A stretch of 64,000 nucleotides of DNA, taken from NCBI GenBank assembly GCA_946413525.1, contig CAMKKZ010000001.1:1-64000 (forward strand). Direction: 5' to 3'. The notes beneath the pieces were generated by a model, which had not been told where the DNA came from, did not search any database, and saw only the letters and a list, made by a program, of their open reading frames with translations. Positions 34,200 to 41,430 of this stretch are shown here, piece by piece. The stretch comes from an uncultured Oribacterium sp. Its GTDB lineage: Bacteria > Bacillota > Clostridia > Lachnospirales > Lachnospiraceae. Position 1 is the stretch's first letter; every line of letters starts with the position of its first letter. Made by a program: the position numbers and the translations under genes.

Positions 34200-34535
34200 A
34201 TGGTCTTTTTGGTAGGCGGAAAATATCAGGGAAAACTGGATTTTGCCAAATCTCAATTTGCCGACTTCCACATTATCCCGGAATACGAGGAAATTGTGAG
34301 AAGACAAATTGCGCAAGGGAAAGATCCCCTTGCTGAAGCGGAGAGTCTGTTGTCAGGGGATTCCTGTCCTGAAAGCCTTTTAATCATATCGGAAGAAACT
34401 GGCTGTGGAATTGTGCCGTTATCAAGGGAGGATAGGGACTTCCAGGAACAGAACGGAAGAGTGAATTGTTTTTTTGCGGCCCGGGCGGAAAAGGTTTACC
34501 GTATTCTTTGTGGGATTCCTCAAAAAATCAAGTAG
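34200..34535 (+). CDS. Small CobU-like protein, C-terminal motif kept
   Basis: 111 residues, clearly related to the C-terminal half of CobU: ETGCGIVPLSREDRDFQ, then GRVNCFFAARAEKVYRI and CGIPQKIK. The start MVFLVGGKYQGKLDFAK resembles the CobU P-loop start, but the GKS core reads GKL, so nucleotide binding of the usual kind is doubtful, and the guanylylated histidine segment is missing. It complements the motif loss in the protein at 32749. It may be a partner subunit, a relic, or a regulator. GGAG lies 8 nt before ATG 34200; a TTG at 34173 is less likely. Confidence 0.8.
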   Translation: MVFLVGGKYQGKLDFAKSQFADFHIIPEYEEIVRRQIAQGKDPLAEAESLLSGDSCPESLLIISEETGCGIVPLSREDRDFQEQNGRVNCFFAARAEKVYRILCGIPQKIK

Positions 34536-34554
34536 GCGAAGAGGAACTATTTTA

Positions 34555-35568
34555 ATGAAAGAACGATTTATCATCCTCCTGGCCGCTTTTCTTTTGGATC
34601 TGCTTCTGGGAGATCCGCCTTATCCTTTCCACCCTGTCAGACTGATGGGAAAAGTAATTATAATGTCGGAAAAGGGAGTACGCTTTTTTTTTCAAATTCC
34701 TGTCGGGCAGGGAAATGAGAAAGGGACACTGAAAAAAATACGAAGTCTTTCCGCAGGGGGTTTTTTAGTAATCCTTGTGCTTTTGATTTGTGCCGGATTG
34801 CCGGCCATCATGTTTTTATACATTAAACAACGATTCCGTTTTTTTTCCTTCATCCTTTCACTGGCATGGGTTTATCAACTTCTTTCAGCCAGAGACATGA
34901 AGGATGAAGCGATGAAAGTATATGACTCATTGGAAAAAGAAGATCTTCCCAAAGCCAGGCAGTGTCTTTCCAGGATAGTAGGCCGGGATACGGACAGCCT
35001 GGATAGAAAGGGAATTATCATGGCCACCATTGAAACGGTGGCCGAAAATACTTCTGATGGCGTGATCGCCCCTATGCTGTTTTATTATCTTTTTGATATT
35101 CCGGGAATCTTTTTCTATAAAGCGTCAAATACAATGGATTCCATGCTGGGTTACAAAAATGAAAAGTATCGTTATTTTGGACGGGCAGCCGCCAGGCTGG
35201 ATGATCTTTGCAATTTCATCCCTTCCCGCCTTACTGCCTTCCTTTTCATTCTTTCGGCTTTTCTGACAGGCTTTGACTGGAAGGAAGCATGGAGGATTAT
35301 GTGGAGGGACGCCGGAAAACACAACAGCCCTAATGCAGGCTGGCCGGAGTCCGCCGTTGCCGGCGCCCTTGGCCTTCGTCTTGGGGGACCTGCCAGCTAT
35401 TTTGGGAAAATAAGCGATAAAGCCTGGCTTGGGGATAGGAAGCGGGAGTATTTGAACGAATCCATACCATGCTGCTGCAGACTGATGTATGTTTCATCCC
35501 TCCTTTTCTTTATACTGCCTGTTTTTGGCTTTGTGATCCACTGTTTCCGGCAAGCCTTGCCGGCGTAG
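34555..35568 (+). CDS. cbiB: Adenosylcobinamide-phosphate synthase
   Basis: A membrane enzyme that attaches aminopropanol phosphate (made by CobD) to adenosylcobyric acid. 337 residues. Signature stretches are FLLDLLLGDPPYPFHPVRLM, LSRIVGRDTDSLD, IATIETVAENTSDGVIAP as ATIETVAENTSDGVIAP, YKASNTMDSMLGYKNEKY, ARLDDLCNFIPSRLTA and NAGWPESAVAGALGLRLGG. ATG 34555 has GAGGA 9 nt upstream and begins at the family N-terminus; the frame is open further upstream without a signal. Confidence 0.95.
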   Translation: MKERFIILLAAFLLDLLLGDPPYPFHPVRLMGKVIIMSEKGVRFFFQIPVGQGNEKGTLKKIRSLSAGGFLVILVLLICAGLPAIMFLYIKQRFRFFSFILSLAWVYQLLSARDMKDEAMKVYDSLEKEDLPKARQCLSRIVGRDTDSLDRKGIIMATIETVAENTSDGVIAPMLFYYLFDIPGIFFYKASNTMDSMLGYKNEKYRYFGRAAARLDDLCNFIPSRLTAFLFILSAFLTGFDWKEAWRIMWRDAGKHNSPNAGWPESAVAGALGLRLGGPASYFGKISDKAWLGDRKREYLNESIPCCCRLMYVSSLLFFILPVFGFVIHCFRQALPA

Positions 35569-35589
35569 GGGCGATTTAAAGCATAAGAG

Positions 35590-35667
35590 GAAAGGAGTCC
35601 TGCTGATGCGATAGCGCATCGGTTTGTCATGAAATTAGTGTAGCGAAAACCCACTCTAATAGGGGAG
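35590..35667 (+). repeat. Family 1 repeat, copy 7
   Basis: Hairpin 1 is a perfect GATGCG/CGCATC around ATAG (35605-35620). The linker GGTTTGTCATGAAATTA is identical to copy 9. Hairpin 2 has decayed on the left arm (TTAGTGTAG) while the right arm CCACTCTAA is intact. The tail TAATAGGGGAGG gives the ribosome binding site of cobD. Confidence 0.88.
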
Positions 35668-35677
35668 GAAAGCGAAT

Positions 35678-37072
35678 ATGGGCGGTGCCATATCTTTCAT
35701 CCGGCAAACGGAGCAATCAAGTCCCGCTAGGGAAAAGCCGCTTTGCTCCCCGGCTGGTTTGTCATGCCAGAACTCAGAATGTTCAAAAACCGCCCTAATA
35801 AAGGGGCAGCATGGTGGAGATGTCTATCGAAACAAAGTCAGGCTGGACTTTTCTGTAAGCCTGAATCCATTGGGAATGCCGGAATCTGTAAAGGAAGCTG
35901 CAAAAAGGGGTGTTGACTTGTCCGGGCAATACCCTGACTGGCGTCAGGATGCCCTTCGGGAAAAGATCTCCAATCATTTTCAGGTTCCGCCCCATTGCAT
36001 CCTTCCAGGAAATGGAGCAGCGGAATTGATTTATGCCTTCTGTCAGGCGCTTCGTCCCAAACGGGGGCTTTGCTTTGTGCCTTGTTTTCAGGAATATGAG
36101 GAGGCGTTACTTTCAGCAGGAGCGGTTTTCTGTCCTGTTTTTCTGCCGGAGGAAGAAGCTTTCCAGTTCCCTCCACAGGATAGATTGGAATTCTGGATGG
36201 ATGAGCTTGTCAGGAAAAACAATCTGGGCATGGGGGATGTCGTCTTTCTTTGCAATCCTAATAACCCTACAGGAGTAGCACTTTCAGCAGAAAGCATTCA
36301 TATTATTGCTCGTTGCCTTGAAAAGAAAAAAATATGGCTGTTTTTGGATGAATGCTTCCTTCCTTTTCTTGACAGTGGCTATTCATTCCTCGATCTGCCC
36401 TACATGGATAAGCATGAAAGGGCAAGCCTTTCATGCTTCATTTGTGCCGCGGGAGCGTCACAAATGGGACTCAATGCCTGCGGCATCAAGTCAATGCATG
36501 AAAGGGCAAACCCTTCACCTTTCATTTGTGCCGCGGGAGCGTCACAAATGGGACTCAATGCCTGCGGCATCAAGTCGAAGAATGATAATGAGGAGGCAGG
36601 CAGTAAAAGCTTCGCAGGAAGAGTCTTCCTGCTTCGAGCATTCACGAAGATTTACGCCATGCCCGGTCTTCGACTGGGATTTGGAATTTGTTTTGACATG
36701 GATTTATACTCAAAAATGCGTTCTGTTCTGCAGCCTTGGAACATTTCGCTCCCGGCACAGCTTGCGGGAATCGCCGCGCTGGATGAGGAAAAATATGTTC
36801 GCGTTACCAGGGGGCTTGTTCGGCAGGAGCATTCTTTCCTTTCAGAAAAGCTTTCACAGGGTCTTGCGGAAAAAACATACCCTGGAAACGCGAATTTCAT
36901 ATTGTTTAAAGCCCGCAGCGATCTTTCAGCAAGGCTTCTGGAAAAAGGGATCCTGATCAGGGATTGCCGTAATTTTCGAGGGCTTTCCGCCGGCTTTTTC
37001 CGAATCGCTGTCAGAACCCATGAAGAAAATATTCAGTTAATCCGCGCATTTGAGGAATCTCTGTCGCGGTGA
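35678..37072 (+). CDS. cobD: L-threonine-O-3-phosphate decarboxylase with repeat-derived segments
   Basis: A PLP enzyme of aminotransferase fold class I that makes (R)-1-aminopropan-2-ol phosphate for CbiB. Family marks are HGGDVYRN near residue 45, LDFSVSLNPLG, LPGNGAAELIY, NPNNPTG, FLDECFLPF, and FTKIYAMPGLRLGFG with the PLP lysine Lys324. At 464 residues it is about 100 longer than usual. Residues 1-44 include translated family 1 repeat sequence. Residues about 245-300 are two tandem copies of the family 3 repeat (ICAAGASQMGLNACGIKS twice), inserted in frame between the aspartate strand and the lysine strand. Both ends of the fold are intact, so the protein may work. ATG 35678 has GGGGAGG upstream; a start nearer HGGDVYRN would need a rare codon. 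Confidence 0.9.
   Translation: MGGAISFIRQTEQSSPAREKPLCSPAGLSCQNSECSKTALIKGQHGGDVYRNKVRLDFSVSLNPLGMPESVKEAAKRGVDLSGQYPDWRQDALREKISNHFQVPPHCILPGNGAAELIYAFCQALRPKRGLCFVPCFQEYEEALLSAGAVFCPVFLPEEEAFQFPPQDRLEFWMDELVRKNNLGMGDVVFLCNPNNPTGVALSAESIHIIARCLEKKKIWLFLDECFLPFLDSGYSFLDLPYMDKHERASLSCFICAAGASQMGLNACGIKSMHERANPSPFICAAGASQMGLNACGIKSKNDNEEAGSKSFAGRVFLLRAFTKIYAMPGLRLGFGICFDMDLYSKMRSVLQPWNISLPAQLAGIAALDEEKYVRVTRGLVRQEHSFLSEKLSQGLAEKTYPGNANFILFKARSDLSARLLEKGILIRDCRNFRGLSAGFFRIAVRTHEENIQLIRAFEESLSR
35730..35806 (+). repeat. Family 1 repeat, copy 8, inside the cobD 5' coding region
   Basis: GGTTTGTCATG (35756-35766), then CAGAATGTTCAAAAACCGCCCTAATAAAGGGG, follow the family 1 layout, preceded by a GCCG/CGGC trace of hairpin 1. 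It lies downstream of ATG 35678 and so is translated in cobD as an N-terminal leader. It is more diverged than copy 7, which lies just upstream. Confidence 0.65.
36412..36576 (+). repeat. Family 3 repeat, two tandem copies inside cobD
   Basis: Copy 1 is 36412-36492 and copy 2 is 36496-36576. Each is 81 nt and the period is 84 nt, so the frame is kept. Copy 1 has hairpin 1 GCATGAAAGG/CCTTTCATGC, hairpin 2 ATTTGTG-CGC/GCG-CACAAAT with a GGGA loop, and hairpin 3 GACT-ATGCC/GGCAT-AGTC with matching CA bulges. In copy 2 the right arm of hairpin 1 is altered, while hairpins 2 and 3 are identical to copy 1. A relative lies between genes at 15925-16054. Confidence 0.95.
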
Positions 37073-37082
37073 GTTTAAAATG

Positions 37083-37190
37083 GTGTAATTAGCACTTTAA
37101 AAACACTCTAATAAGGGAGCCTTAATGATGCGATACCGCATCGGTTTGTCATGAAATTAGAGTGGCAAAAACCCACTCTAATAGGGGAGG
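37083..37190 (+). repeat. Family 1 repeat, copy 9 (best preserved, tandem)
   Basis: A half unit (TTAGCACTTTAAAAACACTCTAATAAGGGAGCC) runs into a full unit. Hairpin 1 is GATGCG/CGCATC around ATAC (37127-37142). The linker is GGTTTGTCATGAAA. Hairpin 2 is a perfect 9-bp TTAGAGTGG (37157-37165), loop CAAAAAC, CCACTCTAA (37173-37181). The tail TAGGGGAGG ends 11 nt before the cbiP start. Confidence 0.93.
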
Positions 37191-37201
37191 ACATTAATAC
37201 G

Positions 37202-38785
37202 ATGGCGAAGACGATCATGCTTCAGGGAACCATGAGCAATGTCGGAAAAAGCTATCTCTGCGCAGGGCTTTGCAGGATTTTTCGACAGGATGGTTTCCGG
37301 GTGGCTCCCTTCAAGGCCCAGAATATGGCCTTGAATTCATGCGTTTCCATAGAAGGATTGGAAATGGGAAGGGCCCAGGCCGTTCAGGCAGAGGCTTGCG
37401 GCATTGCGCCATCTGTCCTTATGAATCCTGTTCTTTTGAAACCATCAAGTGACAGGGGATCCCAGGTAATCGTAAACGGGCATATATATGGGGAAATGGG
37501 GGCTAGGGAATATTTTTCTTTCAGACAAAAATTGCGATCCCGGATTTTTGAATCTTTCCATAAGCTTTCACAGGATTATGACATTATCGTGATCGAAGGA
37601 GCCGGAAGCCCTGCTGAAATAAATCTAATGGAAAACGACATAGTAAATATGGGTATGGCCCGAATGGCAGGTTCGCCTGTCCTTCTTGTGGGAGATATCG
37701 ATCCTGGCGGAGTTTTCGCCCAGCTCCTTGGAACCCTTGATTTGCTTCCTCCGGCTGACAGGAAAAGGGTACGGGGTATGATTATCAATAAGTTCCGTGG
37801 GGACCCGACTATTTTATATCCTGGAATCGATGAACTATCCCGCAGAGCGGAAAAGCCGGTGCTTGGCCTGGTGCCTTTTACGGATGTAAGCCTCCCTGAA
37901 GAGGATTCCCTTTCAGGCGAACTTTTTCATAATGAGTTTACAGGTGGCATTGATATTTGTATCATCCGCTTTCCCAGGATATCTAATTTCACCGATTTCC
38001 AGCCCCTTCGGAGGGAAAAAGGCATTTCGGTGCGTTATGCTATGCGGGCAGGAGATTTGGGAAGCCCGGATCTTCTGATTTTGCCCGGAAGCAAAAATAC
38101 GATAAATGATATGAAATGGCTACGGGAAAAGGGCTTTCCTGACGAGATTTACAGGCTTATGGAAGAGGGAGTTCCTATAATGGGGATATGCGGCGGTTAC
38201 GAAATGCTGGGCGAAGAAATTCTTGATCCTTTTCATGTGGAAACAGGCGATGATGAAGACGGGGAGGGTTTGGAGGAGCCAAATTCCGTGGAGGGCCTAT
38301 GCATTCTGCCTCTTCGGACAATTTTACAGAAAGAAAAGTTTACTGAAAATGAGATGGGGCATATTAATGCTCTGCCGGTTGATTCCGTTTTTTCCACACT
38401 TTCCGGCATTCAGGTATCAGGATATGAAATGCATGTCGGCTTGAGTGAAATAAGGATTGGGGATGGATGCGGCGAAGGATTTGCAAGTCTGTCAAATGGG
38501 CGGAAGGACGGATGGGTGCAAGGAAATGTTCTTGGAACATTTCTTCATGGAATCTTTGAATCGGATGATTTTCGCGGTGAATTCTGTGATATACTAAGGC
38601 GGAGAAGCAATAAAAGGAATGAGGATTTAGCGGAGAGCGGAGGTTTAAACCGAAATTTGACCGGAGGAAAAGTCCTTTCTTTAACTGGCAGCAGGGATAA
38701 ACAGTTCGACAGACTTGCCGAAATTCTACGGAAAAGCCTTGCCATTAAAGATATTTACAAAATAATGGAAGAAGGGCCGGAGTAA
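37202..38785 (+). CDS. cbiP: Cobyric acid synthase
   Basis: The glutamine-dependent amidotransferase (CbiP/CobQ) that amidates side chains b, d, e and g. 527 residues. The N-terminal P-loop is MLQGTMSNVGKSYLCAGL, followed by FKAQNMALNS, VIEGAGSPAEINL, and the glutaminase domain with the nucleophile intact in GICGGYEMLGE and HGIFES with the triad histidine. The frame is open 51 nt further up, but those codons are repeat copy 9; ATG 37202 has GGGGAGG 11 nt upstream and matches the family start. Confidence 0.96.
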   Translation: MAKTIMLQGTMSNVGKSYLCAGLCRIFRQDGFRVAPFKAQNMALNSCVSIEGLEMGRAQAVQAEACGIAPSVLMNPVLLKPSSDRGSQVIVNGHIYGEMGAREYFSFRQKLRSRIFESFHKLSQDYDIIVIEGAGSPAEINLMENDIVNMGMARMAGSPVLLVGDIDPGGVFAQLLGTLDLLPPADRKRVRGMIINKFRGDPTILYPGIDELSRRAEKPVLGLVPFTDVSLPEEDSLSGELFHNEFTGGIDICIIRFPRISNFTDFQPLRREKGISVRYAMRAGDLGSPDLLILPGSKNTINDMKWLREKGFPDEIYRLMEEGVPIMGICGGYEMLGEEILDPFHVETGDDEDGEGLEEPNSVEGLCILPLRTILQKEKFTENEMGHINALPVDSVFSTLSGIQVSGYEMHVGLSEIRIGDGCGEGFASLSNGRKDGWVQGNVLGTFLHGIFESDDFRGEFCDILRRRSNKRNEDLAESGGLNRNLTGGKVLSLTGSRDKQFDRLAEILRKSLAIKDIYKIMEEGPE

Positions 38786-38799
38786 TCGAAAAAATAGCT

Positions 38800-38857
38800 T
38801 TTTCTGTGGAATGCGCAAAACAAGTTATGAACTATATCTGATGTATAGTTAATAACT
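38800..38857 (+). repeat. Family 2 element, copy f (variant module A)
   Basis: After the cbiP stop comes a module B remnant (CTGTGGAATGCGC) and a variant module A, AGTTATGAACTATA/TGTATAGTTAATAACT, with the usual 5-nt loop TCTGA. The stem sequence differs from other copies at many positions but still pairs apart from a bulge. Confidence 0.7.
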
Positions 38858-38966
38858 ACTGTAGTAATTGATGAAAAATGGAATAATGGAATAATGGAAG
38901 AAATAGAAAGAACAGCTTAACGAACAGGAAGCAAGGTTGAAAGTGCGGGGAGGGCGGAAAAAGACC

Positions 38967-39515
38967 ATGATACATATTTATTATGGTGATGGGAAAGGGA
39001 AGACAAGCGCAGCGATTGGCCTATGCATCAGGGCCATTGGTCATGGAATACCGGTACTGTTCATTCAATTTCTGAAGGATTCGCATTCCGGTGAAATTGA
39101 GATTCTTCAAAGGCTTCCCGGCATCCATGTTATGCATCCGGAACGTCATTATGGTTTTTCATACCGAATGACACAAGAAGAAAAAAAGGATGCGGAATGG
39201 CAATACCTTTTCATGCTTGGGAAGGCACTTGCCTTTCAGGACAGCATAAATGAAGAGAATGCGGCTGCGGATTTTTTTCGTATTTCATGCGTCATTGTCC
39301 TGGATGAAATACTACATGCAATCAGCACGCGCATAATCAGCGAGAGACAGTTCATGGATTTTCTGGGACGTATTAAACCGAGCACGGAATTGGTACTTAC
39401 CGGTATGGCGGCAAACGATTCCCTTCTGCAAAGGGCTGACTATATTACGGAAATGAAGAAAAAGAAGCATCCTTTTGACAAAGGCGTGCTGGCCAGGGCA
39501 GGCATTGAGGAATGA
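38967..39515 (+). CDS. cobO: ATP:corrinoid adenosyltransferase (CobO/BtuR type)
   Basis: Adds the 5'-deoxyadenosyl group to cob(I)alamin or its precursors. 182 residues. It starts with MIHIYYGDGKGKTSAAIGLC, whose P-loop variant GDGKGKTS is typical; later motifs are VLFIQFLKD, CVIVLDEILHAI and ELVLTG. ATG 38967 matches the family start and has GGGGAGGG upstream; a GTG or ATG earlier in the frame adds only basic residues. Confidence 0.95.
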   Translation: MIHIYYGDGKGKTSAAIGLCIRAIGHGIPVLFIQFLKDSHSGEIEILQRLPGIHVMHPERHYGFSYRMTQEEKKDAEWQYLFMLGKALAFQDSINEENAAADFFRISCVIVLDEILHAISTRIISERQFMDFLGRIKPSTELVLTGMAANDSLLQRADYITEMKKKKHPFDKGVLARAGIEE

Positions 39516-39550
39516 GAACTGATAAGCCGAAAACCATCTGAATAAAGGAA
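39512..39550 (+). repeat. Family 1-like remnant before cbiC
   Basis: CTGATAAGCCGAAAACCATCTGAATAAAGGA follows the layout of hairpin 2 and tail, but pairing is poor and hairpin 1 is absent. It provides the AAAGGA before cbiC. Confidence 0.35.
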
Positions 39551-39558
39551 TTTTTGAA

Positions 39559-40188
39559 ATGGAATTTATCAATTTGCCAGTACAAATTGAAAAAAGAAGC
39601 TTTGAGATCATAAAGAAGGAGCTCTTGGATAAAGGGATTTCTCTTGATCCTGAACTGTCCCCTGTCATTTTGAGGGTAATTCACGCAAGCGCTGATTTTG
39701 AATATGCAGAATCTCTGTATTTTTCAAAAGACGCTGTTCCGAAAATGAAGGAAGCGTTGTCAAAGGGGGCTTCCATTGTTACTGATACAGAGATGGCCAA
39801 GGCCGGAATCAGTCATCAAAAGCTAGAACGCTTTGGAGGAAAAGTCTATTGTTTCATGAAGGACGAGAGAGTTCGCGAAGAGGCTATGAGCAGGGGGGCT
39901 ACAAGGGCATCTGTCAGTATGGAATACGCGTCTCGCCTGCATGAAGAACTGATTTTCGCGATTGGAAACGCCCCGACTGCCTTGCTTCGTATTTTGCAGC
40001 TAATGGAGGAAACTGATTTCCGTCCGTCCGGCATTATCGGGGTTCCGGTTGGCTTTGTCAATGTCATAGAGGCAAAAGAAAGGCTGATTCGTGAAAAACG
40101 AATTCCTGTCATATCATCAAGAGGGCGAAAGGGGGGCAGCAGCGTGGCAGCCGCAATTTGTAATGCGCTGCTCTATTCGATAGACTAA
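39559..40188 (+). CDS. cbiC: Cobalt-precorrin-8 methylmutase
   Basis: Moves the methyl group from C-11 to C-12, giving cobyrinic acid. 209 residues, normal size. Motifs are RVIHASADFEYAESL with the catalytic histidine, GASIVTDTEMAKAGI, TRASVSMEYA, FAIGNAPTALLRI, GVPVGFVNVIEAKERL and SRGRKGGSSVAAAICNALLY. It is the last cobalamin gene on this strand. AAAGGA lies upstream. Confidence 0.95.
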   Translation: MEFINLPVQIEKRSFEIIKKELLDKGISLDPELSPVILRVIHASADFEYAESLYFSKDAVPKMKEALSKGASIVTDTEMAKAGISHQKLERFGGKVYCFMKDERVREEAMSRGATRASVSMEYASRLHEELIFAIGNAPTALLRILQLMEETDFRPSGIIGVPVGFVNVIEAKERLIREKRIPVISSRGRKGGSSVAAAICNALLYSID

Positions 40189-40233
40189 AATGTATCATGC
40201 GTATTTTATTTGTGAAAGGGAGGATTATTATTT

Positions 40234-41364
40234 GTGCTGACTGATTATAAAGATGGACATCCAATCTATGAACAGATTATCAATTATTACAAACAACTGA
40301 TTTTGAAAGGCATCCTGGAACAGGATGAGCAGTTGCCTTCCGTCCGAAGCCTTGCCATGGAATATTCAACGAATCCCAATACCATACAAAAGGCTTTTTC
40401 GTTAATGGAACGTCAGGGATACCTTTACTATAGTAAAGGAAAAGGATTTTTTGTCAAAAAAGGAAACCTGGCAAAAAAAGAAAAGGCAGCGGAGCTTCAT
40501 AACAGAATCTTAAATATAGTTAATGAGGCTAAGGCACTCGGCTTTACCCCGGAAGATTTGCACTGTCCTCCGGAATTGTTCGAATGGCAGATTATGAGCG
40601 TAGAAACAAATGCAGGTGGGGAAAGCATACGGGCTGTGGAAGATGAACCGGATATCGGAGCAGCTATTCTGTCGAGGGAAACGGGTATTGAAACAGCTAT
40701 CCCGGAGGATGAATCATACAATGGGATGCCCATTTCGCAGTATGAGCCAAGCCAGGACTCAGCCATACAAGCTGATGAGCCGTCGGCCCATGACTCAGCC
40801 ATACAACCGGATGAGCAGATGACTTATGAGTCAGGCATTCAGCCGGAGGAGCCGACAGACCATGAGCCAGGCATCCAGCAGGAGATCCATGGGTCAGGCA
40901 TTCAGCAGGAGGAGCCGACAGCTTATGAACCAGGCATCCAGCAGGAGGAGCCGACAGCTCATGAACCAGGCATCCAGCCGGAGGAGGAGCCGACAGACCA
41001 TGAGTCAGGCATTCAGCAGGAGAAGCCGACAGACCATGAGTCAGGCATTCAGCCGGAGGAGCCGACAGACCATAAGTCAGGCATTCAGTCGGAAGGTACT
41101 GTCATCCCGTCAGAAGAAGGGGGAAATTCAGAGCAGCTAAAACCCTCTCTGATAAAAGAGATGGACACGGAAGGGGGCGTTTCGGATAAGCCTCCTGCGC
41201 AGCTTCCCGGCGAAAGCAGGTATGCCGTTTTCATAGATGAGAAGAAAGAAGAGGACATGCCCTCAGATGAGGGAGACTATGATGAGATCGGACTATGGAA
41301 TGCGGCGGGAAGCGGCATAGTAATTACTGTGGAAGATATCAAAGAGGATGGCGGAGACACATAA
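40234..41364 (+). CDS. GntR (YtrA-type) regulator with long acidic repeat tail
   Basis: Residues 1-80 are a winged helix of the YtrA branch (PIYEQIINYYKQLILKG, LPSVRSLAMEYSTNPNTIQKA as LPSVRSLAMEYSTNPN, ERQGYLYYSKGKGFFV). YtrA-type proteins are normally about 120-130 residues. Here some 250 more follow, acidic and disordered, with a 12-residue unit repeated about six times (GIQQEEPTAYEP, GIQQEEPTAHEP, GIQQEKPTDHES) between about residues 200 and 290. The start is GTG 40234, with GAAAGGGAGG 10 nt upstream. It heads an operon with an ABC ATPase and permease, which it probably represses. Confidence 0.88.
   Translation: MLTDYKDGHPIYEQIINYYKQLILKGILEQDEQLPSVRSLAMEYSTNPNTIQKAFSLMERQGYLYYSKGKGFFVKKGNLAKKEKAAELHNRILNIVNEAKALGFTPEDLHCPPELFEWQIMSVETNAGGESIRAVEDEPDIGAAILSRETGIETAIPEDESYNGMPISQYEPSQDSAIQADEPSAHDSAIQPDEQMTYESGIQPEEPTDHEPGIQQEIHGSGIQQEEPTAYEPGIQQEEPTAHEPGIQPEEEPTDHESGIQQEKPTDHESGIQPEEPTDHKSGIQSEGTVIPSEEGGNSEQLKPSLIKEMDTEGGVSDKPPAQLPGESRYAVFIDEKKEEDMPSDEGDYDEIGLWNAAGSGIVITVEDIKEDGGDT
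40833..41092 (+). repeat. 36-bp tandem repeat inside the GntR gene
   Basis: About six units of 36 bp built on CAGGCATTCAG, CAGGAGGAG and CCGACAGACCATGAG. One unit carries an extra codon and another is shortened, but all changes keep the frame. A second frame across the repeat is also open, a side effect of the period being a multiple of three. Confidence 0.9.
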
Positions 41365-41430
41365 ACCATTGGTTTAAGCTCGGCATAAGGAATGGGAGAT
41401 AGGGAAGCGGGATGAAGAAGGGAATAGCTT

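Noticed and set aside
36306-36956. A 216-residue frame overlapping cobD in another frame
   Set aside because: It lacks a start signal and family similarity; the cobD frame carries all PLP-enzyme motifs.
40826-41140. A second forward frame with repeats of SQAFSRRSRQ inside the GntR gene
   Set aside because: It is a by-product of a 36-bp repeat whose length is a multiple of three; the GntR frame has a ribosome binding site and a conserved DNA-binding domain.
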